64,000 bases of DNA from a bacterium (GCA_023382385.1 JAHDVH010000001.1:801611-865610), one strand, 5' to 3'; counted from the first letter of the stretch, positions 1-9,271 are shown. The notes: a model not told the origin generated them from the sequence alone. Numbers and translations are program-made.

Positions 1-1280
1 GATGCAATGACCGGACATCCGCATGACATCGCTTCAAGCGCAGGCAGGCCAAGCCCTTCGCTTAAGGATACGAAAACCGTTGCGCAGGCATGCGCATAGA
101 GACCACAGAGGTCCTCATCAGTGACCGGGCCGAGGCCAATGACTTGCTCTTCAAGCTGAGATAGCTTCAAGCTTGCGAGAAGCTGTTTCACACGCTCGGC
201 GGTAAACTCACCAGCAAGAATTAGCAGAGTATCAGCGGGAAGACACTTTGTAGCCGCTGCAAACGAAGCAACTAGTGTTGCAACATTCTTGCGGGCGTCG
301 GCACCGCCAACGTACAAAAAGTATGGTCGTCCATTGAAAGGTGGTGTATAGTTGACCTTATCAACGTTCCAGAAAATCGGATCGACTCCTCCCCCGATTG
401 AGACGATTGAGTCTGAGGAGAATCCCAATATACGCTCGCATTGGATGCCCACGTACGAGGAAATTGGGAACACAGCGGTACATCGCGTTCCAACATTCTG
501 AATGTTCGCGAGGTAGTCATCAAGGACGGATGTATTGCCAAGCAGGTAGAGCTCCGGGAACTCGAGCGGAATGAAATCATATATGATAGACATCCAAGGG
601 CAACGTGAAATCGGAAGACTCTCAATGCGCCTCCCGGGCAGCATTGGACATGGATCTGTGAGAAGAAATACGTCCAAATCAAAGTCGCAACCTTTGCCCA
701 ACTGACGGAACTCGACTCTTTCACATTGAAAGCGCTGCTCCAATTCCTTGTCCACAGCTTCTCCATTCTCGCTGAGTAGAACAAATGTGTGCTGTGACTT
801 TAGTTCAAGGAGTTGCTCAATAGTATTCATCAGGTATCGGCCGATACCGCGATTTCTCGAGGAGGGTACAGACAGTGGCCGTATGTCGACCCCAATCGTC
901 AGAGCTTTTCGGTAACGTGTCCATGCTTGGGTGGGCGCACGATCGCACTTTACCATATAAGTACCTGCAAATGCTTCACAACGTGCGGACAATCGTTTGA
1001 AGTACTCATACTCTTCTGCAGAAAGAAGCGAGACTTCCCGGGATTGGAGGAGTGCGCTGGAACGGCGTGCGAAATAATTGTACCAGCCCTCAATCGGGAA
1101 GACCGCTGGAAAGCTTGCATGGACTAACGAAAGCTCTGCCCAAGGATCGATGCCACTTTTATCCGCACTTTGGAAAGCAGACGCCCAGCGTTTTTGTGCT
1201 GTGCCACACTGTATTACTTGCTCGAGTACATTTGCTGCAAGTTGCCTAAGTTGAGTTTCAATGCTTAAAGTCGGCGGCAT
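1..1280 (-). CDS. Glycosyltransferase family 4 (GT-B), 3'-truncated by the window edge
   Basis: An open frame of 426 codons runs off the left edge; only the N-terminal and central part is present. It starts at ATG 1280, 9 bases after the gmd stop. Residues 1 to about 135 are an uncharacterised extension. A GT4 N-domain follows, with the usual VDIRPL and GIGRY residues, then VGGADARKN at the start of the nucleotide-sugar-binding half. The donor-site EX7E motif (SEGLGLPALEAMSCG) lies just before the edge. Family members transfer sugars from nucleotide donors to glycans or proteins. Lying downstream of flgL and gmd, it may glycosylate flagellar or surface components, but this is inference. The acceptor cannot be read from sequence. 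Confidence 0.85.
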   Translation of the reverse strand, partial: MPPTLSIETQLRQLAANVLEQVIQCGTAQKRWASAFQSADKSGIDPWAELSLVHASFPAVFPIEGWYNYFARRSSALLQSREVSLLSAEEYEYFKRLSARCEAFAGTYMVKCDRAPTQAWTRYRKALTIGVDIRPLSVPSSRNRGIGRYLMNTIEQLLELKSQHTFVLLSENGEAVDKELEQRFQCERVEFRQLGKGCDFDLDVFLLTDPCPMLPGRRIESLPISRCPWMSIIYDFIPLEFPELYLLGNTSVLDDYLANIQNVGTRCTAVFPISSYVGIQCERILGFSSDSIVSIGGGVDPIFWNVDKVNYTPPFNGRPYFLYVGGADARKNVATLVASFAAATKCLPADTLLILAGEFTAERVKQLLASLKLSQLEEQVIGLGPVTDEDLCGLYAHACATVFVSLSEGLGLPALEAMSCGCPVIA

Positions 1281-1289
1281 CACGGCAGT

Positions 1290-2318
1290 TTATGCAGTCT
1301 GTAGGGTTTCCGAGTCTAATACTCTGAGCGTCGGGCGTCTGTTCTTTTCAGTTGTCGTCTTCAGCAACTGATTGTAATCCGCCTTCACCATCAACTCAAC
1401 CAGTTGGGCAAAGTTCGTCTCAGGCTGCCAGCCCAGCTCTGCCTTTGCCTTCGAGGCGTCTCCAACCAGCAAATCGACCTCTGCGGGTCTTATGAGATCT
1501 GCACGTATGCGGACGAAACGCTCCGGCGCAAGATCAACTACGGCAAACGCGGCATTGACAAAATCCTTAACGCTATGCGTCGACCCAGTCGCAATGACAT
1601 AGTCGTCCGGTTTGTCCTGCTGAAGCATTAGCCACATTGCCTTCACGTAATCTCCTGCGTACCCCCAGTCCCTGCGAGCATCGAGATTTCCAAGCTCAAG
1701 ACTGTCAATCAATCCGAGCTTGATTGCGGCGGCAGCACGTGTAATTTTGCGAGTGACAAACTCCAACCCTCTACGCGGAGATTCATGGTTGAACAGAATC
1801 CCACTAACCGCAAACAAATTGTAAGATTCTCGAGCATTGATTGTGATGTAATGACCGTAGGCTTTGGCAGCACCGTACGGACTCCTTGGATAAAAAGGAG
1901 TGGATTCACGCTGTGGCACTTCTCTAACTTTTCCAAACATTTCTGAAGAAGAAGCCTGATAGAGGCGTGCTTCGGGGCAGACCGAACGCATCGCTTCGAG
2001 CAGGCGTGCGACACCCAAACCGGTGAATTCACCAGTGAGAATCGGCTGTTCCCACGACGCCGGGACGAAACTCTGCGCCGCGAGGTTGTAAATTTCATGA
2101 GGCACAGACGTCTTAAGCACCTTTTCCAGCGACGTCGGGTCTAAAAGGTCGCCTTGCAGGAGCGTCATTCGGTTACGTATGTGTTCGATTCGTTCGAAGC
2201 TCTCCGTGCTGGATCTTCTGACCATGCCATAGACGGAGTAACCATACTGCAACAATAGCTCAGCAAGGTAGCTTCCGTCTTGACCTGTAATACCCGTAAT
2301 AAGCGCGCGTTTAGACAT
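1290..2318 (-). CDS. gmd: GDP-mannose 4,6-dehydratase
   Basis: A 342-aa extended short-chain dehydrogenase that converts GDP-mannose to GDP-4-keto-6-deoxymannose, the precursor of GDP-fucose, GDP-rhamnose and related sugars. The NAD(P)-binding glycine motif TGITGQDG is at residues 8-15. The active-site YxxxK appears as [11 protein letters not shown] near residue 150, and the GDP-sugar-binding NHESPRRG near residue 177. Length is normal for the family. The start is 3 bases after the flgL stop, so it is probably cotranscribed with flagellar genes. No GDP-fucose synthase or reductase is visible here, so the final sugar is unknown. Confidence 0.93.
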   Translation of the reverse strand: MSKRALITGITGQDGSYLAELLLQYGYSVYGMVRRSSTESFERIEHIRNRMTLLQGDLLDPTSLEKVLKTSVPHEIYNLAAQSFVPASWEQPILTGEFTGLGVARLLEAMRSVCPEARLYQASSSEMFGKVREVPQRESTPFYPRSPYGAAKAYGHYITINARESYNLFAVSGILFNHESPRRGLEFVTRKITRAAAAIKLGLIDSLELGNLDARRDWGYAGDYVKAMWLMLQQDKPDDYVIATGSTHSVKDFVNAAFAVVDLAPERFVRIRADLIRPAEVDLLVGDASKAKAELGWQPETNFAQLVELMVKADYNQLLKTTTEKNRRPTLRVLDSETLQTA

Positions 2319-2320
2319 GG

Positions 2321-3271
2321 CTACCCCAGATAGTCAATTAAAGACTTGGAAAGGACTCGCGATTGAATTGCGAGAAGGGCATTGTACACACCCTCCTCTA
2401 CTGAGAGCCGGCTAACCAGATCTGTCATTTCAGAGCCTTGCGAGCTTTCAAGACGCTTCGTCCAGTCAATCTGAGACTGCTGCAGCTCGGCGAGTTTTGT
2501 TGTAAGACGCTGACCCAAAGATCCGATATAGGTTTGTTCCTCAATCACTCTATTGCGAATACTCTCAAGACTTGCTCTCAATGCATGCGTGCTGTGAGTA
2601 GCTTCCATCCCCTCGGGCGGTGTATTGTTATTCGCAATCGTGTCCCGTAGCTGCGAGACGACGTAGAACAAGTCTGCAGCTGTGTTCTCCTGTCCGATCG
2701 GTTGAAAGAGCCGATCCCCAGTGACATTCACGGCAATAGTCTCGCCTTCATCTATGGCGCGATAGATTCGACCTGATATAGAATCGCCAGCTCGAGTTGC
2801 ACTGGCTATGAGGCCCTGTTCGTTCCGAGTAACCTCGAACGGCGGAGTCAGGGTTCCATGACCACCAAATAGATACTTATCTCCGAATTTCGAGTTTACA
2901 TACTCAATCAGCCTCTCGAGCTTTTGATTGAGTTCTTGCGCCGCAAAAGTGCGATCCTCCGGCGACTGCGTGTCGTTATCGGCGGCAAGCGACAAAGCGT
3001 CAATCTCATTTATCAGGTCGACAATCTGAGACAGTTTCGCGTCAGCGGATGAGACGAGGCCTTGACCATTCTCGATGTTCCGCTGATACTGACTGTTTAA
3101 TGCCAGCTGCGATCGCGAGAGTAGCGCATGCTGCGCGGCAGGCACATCTTCCGACGGCTGGAAAATGCGCAGACCAGAACCGAGTTCCTGCTGTATTCTA
3201 TTCAGATTATAAAGGCGCTGCTCGACGTCGCGAACAAATGTGTGGTGTTGCTGCTGTAGCGAGACGCGCAT
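2321..3271 (-). CDS. flgL: Flagellar hook-filament junction protein FlgL
   Basis: A 316-aa flagellin-like protein forming the second hook-filament junction layer. The N-terminal coiled region has the typical [14 protein letters not shown] stretch with ...[10 protein letters not shown]... near residues 20-45. The C-terminal helix, after residue 250, has the usual flagellin/FlgL heptads ending in [12 protein letters not shown]. It lies 3 bases after flgK, the standard order. It has no signal peptide, as expected for a substrate of the flagellar type III export gate. Confidence 0.92.
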   Translation of the reverse strand: MRVSLQQQHHTFVRDVEQRLYNLNRIQQELGSGLRIFQPSEDVPAAQHALLSRSQLALNSQYQRNIENGQGLVSSADAKLSQIVDLINEIDALSLAADNDTQSPEDRTFAAQELNQKLERLIEYVNSKFGDKYLFGGHGTLTPPFEVTRNEQGLIASATRAGDSISGRIYRAIDEGETIAVNVTGDRLFQPIGQENTAADLFYVVSQLRDTIANNNTPPEGMEATHSTHALRASLESIRNRVIEEQTYIGSLGQRLTTKLAELQQSQIDWTKRLESSQGSEMTDLVSRLSVEEGVYNALLAIQSRVLSKSLIDYLG

Positions 3272-3273
3272 TG

Positions 3274-4653
3274 TTACTGCTTCAGGTTGATGACTGTTTC
3301 CATCATTTCATTCACCGTTTGAATGATCTTTGCCGCCGCTTCATACGCTTTTTGTGTCTCGATCAACTTTGCCATCTCCTCATCAAGACTTACACCGCTC
3401 ACCGCGTATCGCCGGTTCACTGCATTCTCAAGAACCGCCTCTTCAACATCCTTCTGTTGTTTTGCAGACGCACGGCGGCTACCAGCCTCAAGCGATATAT
3501 TCCGAATCTGTTGATCGAAAGTATAGCCGGCTGGCGAGGTACTATTGCGGAGCACCGCAATAGCAAGCGCAATCGAGTTGTCACCCGGTGAATTCGCACT
3601 TCCCGAAGCGGCAATGCGGGAGGGATCAGCAAGTATAGCTGCCGAGATCTGAAGGTCAGCAGCACCTGTTACTCCGGGGACAAAGAACTCAATTCCATGG
3701 CTGCCGTTCAGTCCCCAGCCGCTCATGTGAACAGTGTTAACCGCGGCGCTGAAGTCCCGGGCAAATTGATCAAGCTGGGCGAGGATGCGCGGCAATTCGA
3801 CGTCACGTTGTTCATAGAGCGCTCCCATTTCACCGCCGGTTGGCTTCCACTCAACGAGAGAATTCCCCAAAGCAAGTACGACCTTATGCTTTGGATCTGT
3901 ACTCACTCTGTCAACAGTTATGGCAACGCTTAGATCACGTTGAACGATAATGTGCCCGCCGCTGTATATGTTAACTGTGCCATCAGCCTGCTCGTGTGTG
4001 GAGATATTGGTTAGTCGCGAGAGTTGCTCTATCAGAAGATCTCGCGAGTCGCGTAGGTCTGACGCTTCCTCTCCACTTATCTCATGTGAGGCGATGCGCA
4101 CGTTGAGTTCGGCGATAGCAGACGTAAGTTGGTTAATCTGTTCCGCCCCCGCAGAGATTCGTGCGTTTACCTGTTCGACTTGAGAATCCAAGTTGCTACT
4201 GACGCGCTTCAAGCTGTTCACAAGCGCATTGGCTCGCTCAGTCAGGGCGTAGCGTGGTGCCATATTCTCAGGATCATTTGCCAGGTCGTGCCAACTTTGC
4301 CAGAAGCCATCCAGCAGCGCGCCAAGATTTTGAGTTCCCAACGCATTGAAAACTTCCTCCACTTGACCAAGCTGATCATCACGTGTTGCCCAGTATGCTG
4401 AAACACTGGTGCCTCCACGGATCTGCGCATCAAGCAGCGAATCACGCACTCGTGCCAATCTGTCAACATCAACACCGGCACCGACCCCCCATTGCCCTGT
4501 CTGCCCGGGCGGTGCAGTCATAAGTTCCAGTCTCCGGCGCGAATAGCCAACAGTGCCGGCATTCGAAGTATTGTGGCCAATGACCTGCATGGACAACTGC
4601 TGAACCTGTAGTGCCCTGCGACCTTGCTCAAGAATGTTGGACAGCGTGCTCAT
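3274..4653 (-). CDS. flgK: Flagellar hook-associated protein FlgK (HAP1)
   Basis: A 459-aa junction protein between hook and filament. The N-terminus carries the rod/hook/HAP signature (QVIGHNTSNAGTVGYSRRR, about residues 24-42), and the C-terminus ends in the conserved EMAKLIETQKAYEAAAKIIQ helix that packs in the axial core. The length is close to the shorter members of the family, with a compact variable middle domain. It sits between the FlgN-like chaperone gene and flgL, as in many flagellar operons. Confidence 0.94.
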   Translation of the reverse strand: MSTLSNILEQGRRALQVQQLSMQVIGHNTSNAGTVGYSRRRLELMTAPPGQTGQWGVGAGVDVDRLARVRDSLLDAQIRGGTSVSAYWATRDDQLGQVEEVFNALGTQNLGALLDGFWQSWHDLANDPENMAPRYALTERANALVNSLKRVSSNLDSQVEQVNARISAGAEQINQLTSAIAELNVRIASHEISGEEASDLRDSRDLLIEQLSRLTNISTHEQADGTVNIYSGGHIIVQRDLSVAITVDRVSTDPKHKVVLALGNSLVEWKPTGGEMGALYEQRDVELPRILAQLDQFARDFSAAVNTVHMSGWGLNGSHGIEFFVPGVTGAADLQISAAILADPSRIAASGSANSPGDNSIALAIAVLRNSTSPAGYTFDQQIRNISLEAGSRRASAKQQKDVEEAVLENAVNRRYAVSGVSLDEEMAKLIETQKAYEAAAKIIQTVNEMMETVINLKQ

Positions 4654-4656
4654 GGT

Positions 4657-5019
4657 TTAGGCCTTTCGATCAATCATGATTGACCGCCCACTTTTGCGAC
4701 CCTCATAGTCATTCGAAGCCTCGATGATATCGAGCAGCTCTACTGTTGCGCGCAAGCTCTCATCCAGAATCCGTCTTGAAATCTCGAGCACACGGAGCGC
4801 ATCTTGACGCAGAGTTACAAAGCGCCCGCGCATTTGCTGCTGCTCATTTCTCGGCAAGGCGCGTTGCGCTCGAAGAAGTTGAATGAGAGTAGACTCCACT
4901 TCCCCTGCCTCGGTTTCGATTCCAGAAAGGTCATTTTTCCGCAGACGCGTTTCCAGATGCTGAATATGGATTTTCAGGCACCCAAGATCGCGAACAAATT
5001 CGTGTGCTTCGGGGCTCAT
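4657..5019 (-). CDS. flgN: FlgN-like export chaperone for FlgK/FlgL
   Basis: A 120-aa, almost entirely helical, charged protein with leucine/arginine heptads and no signal peptide. FlgN proteins are about 140-residue helical cytosolic chaperones that bind the C-termini of FlgK and FlgL. The assignment rests mainly on size, predicted helicity and position directly upstream of flgK (3-base gap). No diagnostic residue motif can be read. Its start overlaps the flgJ stop by 4 bases, indicating translational coupling. Confidence 0.65.
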   Translation of the reverse strand: MSPEAHEFVRDLGCLKIHIQHLETRLRKNDLSGIETEAGEVESTLIQLLRAQRALPRNEQQQMRGRFVTLRQDALRVLEISRRILDESLRATVELLDIIEASNDYEGRKSGRSIMIDRKA

Positions 5020-5312
5020 GTGTTCTCCTTTCGCGACTCAAGCTGTGCCTTAAGATGTCTTTCCAGTCCAAGGTCAAATCCTTCCGCGAGCTTTCCTGCC
5101 AACTCCCATTGGGCCATCGCACCAATGGTGTTTCCTTCAACTCCGCCGCCAAATAGCGAGCTACCTTCAAGGTCCTTCTGCATCGACTCCAGTAGTTCAT
5201 GAGCGAAAAGCGTTTCAAAGCCCTCAACAGCCTGCTTGAGATTAACAAGAGCCTTTTGCTTCTCCTCGACGATTGGGTTACTGACGCGAGGAGTATGAGG
5301 CGTAATTTCCAT
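5016..5312 (-). CDS. flgJ: FlgJ N-terminal rod-capping domain only
   Basis: A 98-aa protein matching the rod-binding half of FlgJ: LKQAVEGFETLFAHELLESM near residues 25-44, then a glycine-rich loop and GAMAQWELAGKLAEG. In E. coli, FlgJ is about 310 residues and also has a muramidase domain. That domain is absent here, as in many non-enteric lineages, so a separate lytic enzyme would have to open the peptidoglycan for the rod. It overlaps flgI by one base and the FlgN-like gene by 4. Confidence 0.88.
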   Translation of the reverse strand: MEITPHTPRVSNPIVEEKQKALVNLKQAVEGFETLFAHELLESMQKDLEGSSLFGGGVEGNTIGAMAQWELAGKLAEGFDLGLERHLKAQLESRKENT

Positions 5313-6397
5313 TAGATAATCACAAGTTCTGCGCGCAATGCACCTGCGGCCTTAAGACCTTGGAAAATAGCAATCATGTCCCGCGGAGAAACTCCTAAGG
5401 AGTTTAACATTCGGGCAACATCGCCGGCAGAAGCTGCACCGTCGATCTCCTTTAGACCGACTCCAGCATTGTCAACAGTTATGTGTGTCAGACTCTCAAC
5501 GATCGTTTGACCTTCTCCAAAGGGATTAGGCTGACTGATGACAGGTTGCTTACTGATCTCAACAGTCAGATTTCCGTGTGCGACTGCGGTTGGAAGCAGA
5601 CTGACCTCTGTGCCAACGACTATGGTCCCCGTTCGTTCATTTATGACAATTCGATCAGTGCCCGCAGGATCTATCTCGAGGTCTTCGATGACGGACTGAA
5701 ACTCCAGTCGATCGCTCTGCGTCTGGTATTGCGCTGGAATGTTGATTACGACGGTTGCGGGGTCCTGAATTCGCGCGGAGCCCGTGAATGATTGATTAAT
5801 TGATCTTGTAATCGAGACAGCAGTTCGAAGGTCGGGCTGTTCAAGCACGAGGATGAAGGTGTCGGCAGGAGCCGGAAGTTCGGGACCATCTGCGAAGAGG
5901 ACCGTTCCGGCAGGAATTCTTCCTGCGACAGAGTGATTACGTGAGACTCTACTGCCGCTCGATTCGAAGTTGAATCCACCGATAGACACTGGACCTTGAA
6001 CTTCCGCAGTCGGCACACCCCAAGGGTCGCTCAGCACAGTCCGCAAGAGCGTTCCACCTTGTAAGCTGGTTGCATCGCCAAGCGAAGACACAAGCGCATC
6101 CAACCTCGCTCCGCGCTTGGCACCTGCGGGAAGTTCGCACGTGACCATTACTGCCGCGACGTTTTTCAGTTTCAGGTCGCCGGCAGAGACTTCAATGCCA
6201 AACTGCTTCAACATGTTGGCAAAGGTTTGCGGCGTGAAGGTAGATTTGCTGCCGTCTCCCGTGCCCGCAAGGCCAACAACTAAGCCATAGCCGGTCAGAG
6301 TTACAGGCGTCGTATTTGGGTAGTTGGTCATGTCTCCAATACGGACTCCGCACATGGAGACATTAGACAAAAGTAGTAAAGCAATAACGATGCGCAT
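5312..6397 (-). CDS. flgI: Flagellar P-ring protein FlgI
   Basis: A 361-aa secreted protein forming the periplasmic P ring around the rod. A short signal peptide (about residues 1-16) is followed by the conserved RIGDMTNYPN..LTGYGLVVGLAGTGD block and by ANMLKQFGIEV. The C-terminus has the expected AGDVARMLNSLGVSPRDMIAIFQ..KAAGAL..ELVII pattern. Length matches the family. With FlgH, it shows a Gram-negative type basal body. Confidence 0.96.
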   Translation of the reverse strand: MRIVIALLLLSNVSMCGVRIGDMTNYPNTTPVTLTGYGLVVGLAGTGDGSKSTFTPQTFANMLKQFGIEVSAGDLKLKNVAAVMVTCELPAGAKRGARLDALVSSLGDATSLQGGTLLRTVLSDPWGVPTAEVQGPVSIGGFNFESSGSRVSRNHSVAGRIPAGTVLFADGPELPAPADTFILVLEQPDLRTAVSITRSINQSFTGSARIQDPATVVINIPAQYQTQSDRLEFQSVIEDLEIDPAGTDRIVINERTGTIVVGTEVSLLPTAVAHGNLTVEISKQPVISQPNPFGEGQTIVESLTHITVDNAGVGLKEIDGAASAGDVARMLNSLGVSPRDMIAIFQGLKAAGALRAELVII

Positions 6398-6975
6398 TAG
6401 AAGATCCAGTCAAAGATGCGGGCAAAGAAACCGGGACGCTCCGTGTTTGCGAGCACACCTTTTCCTTTGTAGCTGATTTCGGCATCGCCGATCAGATCTG
6501 AGGTAATCGTGTTCTGCGGCGTTATGTCAACCTGACGCACGGTTCCCGATAGAATTGTAAGTTGCTTTTCACCATTAATAATTACGGACTTCTGTCCTTC
6601 CACACGCAAGTCACCGTTCGGCAACACTTCGACCACTCTGGCGACCATACTCGCCCGCAACGTGCCCTGCCGAGTCGTTGTTCCTGTCCCCTTGTGCTCG
6701 CTCTTGGTAGAACCGCTTCCCGATAGCAGCGGTATAAAGTCAAGTGCGCCAGTCCCCCCCGCCGATACTTCCGCGTCATACTCACCTTTTGTATTCGTCC
6801 TTGCCGAGGCACTTGCGGAAGCGCTTTCGATGATCAGAATTGTGAGTTGGTCGCCAACATTGCGAGCGATGCAATCGCTGTATAGCGAAGGTGCGAGTCC
6901 ATTGCCTTGTCTGCCTGCCATTGCACAGATCGGCAGGAGAAGCAGACTAAGGAACCCAACGCAGCGTGTGGTCAT
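6397..6975 (-). CDS. flgH: Flagellar L-ring protein FlgH
   Basis: A 192-aa outer-membrane L-ring protein. Recognisable features are SLYSD..ARNVGDQLTILIIESASASASA in the N-terminal third and VVEVLPNGDLRVEGQKSVIINGEKQ in the second half. It ends in an aromatic FARIFDWIF. The signal sequence ends in LLPICAMAG. The only cysteine is preceded by P-I and does not form a normal lipobox, so cleavage after AMA by signal peptidase I is at least as likely as lipidation. The start overlaps flgA by 29 bases. Confidence 0.94.
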   Translation of the reverse strand: MTTRCVGFLSLLLLPICAMAGRQGNGLAPSLYSDCIARNVGDQLTILIIESASASASARTNTKGEYDAEVSAGGTGALDFIPLLSGSGSTKSEHKGTGTTTRQGTLRASMVARVVEVLPNGDLRVEGQKSVIINGEKQLTILSGTVRQVDITPQNTITSDLIGDAEISYKGKGVLANTERPGFFARIFDWIF

Positions 6976-7618
6976 CTTGAATGACTCCTTTCAGGCGGTT
7001 CTTATGAATCTCCGGCACGCGAACTGGAATTTGCTCTCCAACGCCGCCATCCATCATGGCAATTCCATCCAGTATGACGCTAATGTGGCCCCGCGAATAT
7101 ACTACCGACACAGGTTCGCCTGAGCGGATGATTGGAGCTTCGCGAACATCAGACCTTAGTATAGGTCGACTCGGAACGAGTGTGCGGACGGCGAGCTTGT
7201 CAACAATGGAAGTGAGATCGCGAAGTGCAGTCGTTCGCAGATTAGTCAATTCGGCAGTGAGGCGAACGAGATCTTCTTCTCTGATCGAAGTCCCGCTTTT
7301 GATCCGTGACGCGACAGTCCAGCACTCTCCGAAGATGCGCGCTCGCCCTTTGAATGTCGCTCGCACACTTGTTCCATCCGGCTTCTTGCCCGAGAATGTA
7401 ATGGTAAGCAAGCCGAGCGCACATTCCGGCATTTCACTTTCTACTCGAACGTCTGACCAATTGTCCATGATGGCAGGGTCGCCAAACAGCGGCTCCCAAA
7501 TCACATGCACACCGTCCGGCTGCCAAGTCTGGGCAATGGCTTCTCTCAAGACAGCGAAGTCATTAGCCTGTGTGCCTACGGAAAACAGCAATGTGACCAA
7601 TGGAAGTGCGAGTTTCAT
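6947..7618 (-). CDS. flgA: P-ring assembly chaperone FlgA
   Basis: A 223-aa periplasmic protein with a signal peptide at about residues 1-18. The C-terminal SAF-like region contains RIKSGTSIREEDLV, GEPVSVVYSRGHISVILDGIAMMDGGVGEQIPVRV and ends in the characteristic KNRLKGVIQDDHTLRWVP. FlgA helps FlgI assemble into the P ring. It lies one base from flgG (overlap) and overlaps flgH by 29 bases, the longest overlap in this block. Confidence 0.92.
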   Translation of the reverse strand: MKLALPLVTLLFSVGTQANDFAVLREAIAQTWQPDGVHVIWEPLFGDPAIMDNWSDVRVESEMPECALGLLTITFSGKKPDGTSVRATFKGRARIFGECWTVASRIKSGTSIREEDLVRLTAELTNLRTTALRDLTSIVDKLAVRTLVPSRPILRSDVREAPIIRSGEPVSVVYSRGHISVILDGIAMMDGGVGEQIPVRVPEIHKNRLKGVIQDDHTLRWVP

Positions 7619-8403
7619 TACCGCTTTAGCTGGGTGGCAATATTAATCATCTCGTCGGCTGTTCGAACGGCTCGTGAATTCAGTTCATAGCTGCGCTGGG
7701 CGGTTATGAGATTTATCATTTCGTTTACAATGGCGACGTTCGAGGCCTCCAGGTAGCCTTGTTCGAGAATTCCCGTGCCATCAGTTCCGGGAGTCGAGGT
7801 CAAAGGATCTCCGGACGAAACTGATTGCGTGTAGATGTTCCCGCCGTCGTTCAATAGTCCTGCAGGATTAATGAAGCGGGCAAGCTCGATTTGACCGATT
7901 TCAGACGGTTCGACGTTTCCTTGTGTCATAACAGAGACCCGACCCTCCGGAGAGATAAGCACTGATGTTGCGTCCGAGGGAATCGAAATCGGCGGTTCCA
8001 TAGGGAGACCTTGAGCGTTTACGAGTTCACCCTCGGACGTGATTTTCCAAGCGCCATCGCGCGTGTAACCGATCGTTCCGTCAGGCATCAGCAGTTGAAA
8101 AAAACCATCACCGCGGATCATGAGATCGAGTGGATTCCCAGTTTCCTGCGGCGATCCCACCTCAAAGTTCTTGACACTTGCGACAACACGTGTGCCACCG
8201 CCGATTTGCAGCGGGACAGGAAGAGTAGTTCCCTGGTCCGTTGGCGAAGGAACCCGTATATTCTCGTAGATCAAGTCCTGGAATTCCACTCGTGTCCGCT
8301 TGTAGGCAGTCGTGTTCGCATTGGAAATATTGTTTGCCGTATTGTCGAGATTCGCCTGTTGGGCATGCATCCCTGAAGCGGCGGTAAATAGTGCTTTAAT
8401 CAT
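7618..8403 (-). CDS. flgG: Distal rod protein FlgG
   Basis: A 261-aa rod protein with the canonical N-terminus (MIKALFTAASGMHAQQ, then LDNTANNISNANTTAYKR) and the C-terminal core helix VAIVNEMINLITAQRSYELNSRAV. Length is as expected for FlgG (about 260). It lies 14 bases downstream of flgF. FlgF and FlgG form the proximal-distal rod; the two are distinguished here by FlgG's better match to the rod consensus and its length. Confidence 0.95.
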   Translation of the reverse strand: MIKALFTAASGMHAQQANLDNTANNISNANTTAYKRTRVEFQDLIYENIRVPSPTDQGTTLPVPLQIGGGTRVVASVKNFEVGSPQETGNPLDLMIRGDGFFQLLMPDGTIGYTRDGAWKITSEGELVNAQGLPMEPPISIPSDATSVLISPEGRVSVMTQGNVEPSEIGQIELARFINPAGLLNDGGNIYTQSVSSGDPLTSTPGTDGTGILEQGYLEASNVAIVNEMINLITAQRSYELNSRAVRTADEMINIATQLKR

Positions 8404-8417
8404 GATTGTCTTTCAGG

Positions 8418-9140
8418 TTAGACTCTGCCAATGTCGTTTACGACATGATTGAGAGATTGGTCCTGCGCCATCATCAGGCGCGAACTTGCTTCGTAGTGAC
8501 GTGCCGTTGCGATCATCTCGACCATTTCACGCACGGCATCGACATTTGACTGCTCCAAGAAACCCTGCGAGACATGAGGGCGAGCAATTTCGGTTTCACC
8601 TGCCGCGGCTCTCGGATCCGAGAACAGGGATTCGCCTGACTTTTCGAGCTGGTGCGGCGCCGAGAATTCCACGATTCGGAGTTTGTCTACGACTGTGCCA
8701 TCGACGGAAACGCTTCCGTCATCGCTCAAGGTAACTGTACCGGGAGGCAGGGTAATGTCGCCACCCTGTCCTTGCAGTCTGCGCCCCTGTGCGTCCACGA
8801 CCGTTCCCTCCGAGTTCCGGTCAAATCGGCCATTCCGAGTGTAGAAGGTTCCGGAATCATCTGCGACAACGAAAAACCCGTTGCCTTGCAGGGCGAAGTC
8901 AAGGGGTGCTTTGGTAGGTTCGAGCGGGCCGGCCACGTAGCTCACATAGCGCGAAGCGGCAAGCGAATCTGTCAGTGGCTTCGTGGCAGACGTCTTACTG
9001 CCATCCACTTGCTCTTCGAGCAGGAAACGGTCGCGTTTAAAGCCAGCGGTACCCGTGTTTGCCAAGTTGTTCGCAGTAATGTCCTGGCGAACGATTCCTG
9101 CACGCATTGCCGAACCTGAAGTATGAATGCCTTTGATCAT
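8418..9140 (-). CDS. flgF: Proximal rod protein FlgF
   Basis: A 240-aa FlgF/FlgG-family rod protein. The N-terminus MIKGIHTSGSAMRAGIVRQDITANNLANTGTAGFKRDR and the C-terminus VDAVREMVEMIATARHYEASSRLM are typical. It is the first gene of the flgFGAHIJNKL run and follows a good sigma-54 promoter. A strong Shine-Dalgarno GGAGG lies about 12 bases upstream of the ATG at 9140. The inferred transcript leader is only about 20 bases. Confidence 0.92.
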   Translation of the reverse strand: MIKGIHTSGSAMRAGIVRQDITANNLANTGTAGFKRDRFLLEEQVDGSKTSATKPLTDSLAASRYVSYVAGPLEPTKAPLDFALQGNGFFVVADDSGTFYTRNGRFDRNSEGTVVDAQGRRLQGQGGDITLPPGTVTLSDDGSVSVDGTVVDKLRIVEFSAPHQLEKSGESLFSDPRAAAGETEIARPHVSQGFLEQSNVDAVREMVEMIATARHYEASSRLMMAQDQSLNHVVNDIGRV

Positions 9141-9170
9141 AGCGGCGTGATTCCTCCGTTGCAGAATCTC

Positions 9171-9186
9171 TGCAAGGATGGTGCCA
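9171..9186 (-). promoter_or_regulatory. Sigma-54 (-24/-12) promoter of the flgF operon
   Basis: Read on the minus strand the element is TGGCACCATCCTTGCA. It matches the RpoN consensus TGGCAC(G)-N4-TTGCA at all key positions, with GG and GC exactly 10 bases apart. Transcription should start about 12 bases past the GC, near 9160, leaving a short leader with GGAGG before flgF ATG 9140. Sigma-54 promoters require an AAA+ activator; one is encoded at 42631-44010. Confidence 0.85.
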
Positions 9187-9230
9187 CACGCTATAGCAAC
9201 TTCATTCGAAAGGGCAAGAGACCTAAGATG

Positions 9231-9271
9231 TTAATATTAAGAATCTTAAGAGGTGCGATTTCGACGAAATC
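9231..9271 (-). promoter_or_regulatory. Candidate activator-binding region upstream of the flgF promoter
   Basis: About 50-85 bases upstream of the -24 element lie GATTCTTAA (minus strand, 9237-9245), an overlapping AT-rich palindrome TTAATATTAA (9231-9240), and a 15-bp palindrome GATTTCGACGAAATC (9257-9271). The same GATTCTTAA occurs upstream of the flgC sigma-54 promoter. NtrC-family activators normally bind palindromes 80-150 bases upstream of the start site, so the position fits. Which of the elements is bound is unknown. Confidence 0.45.
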
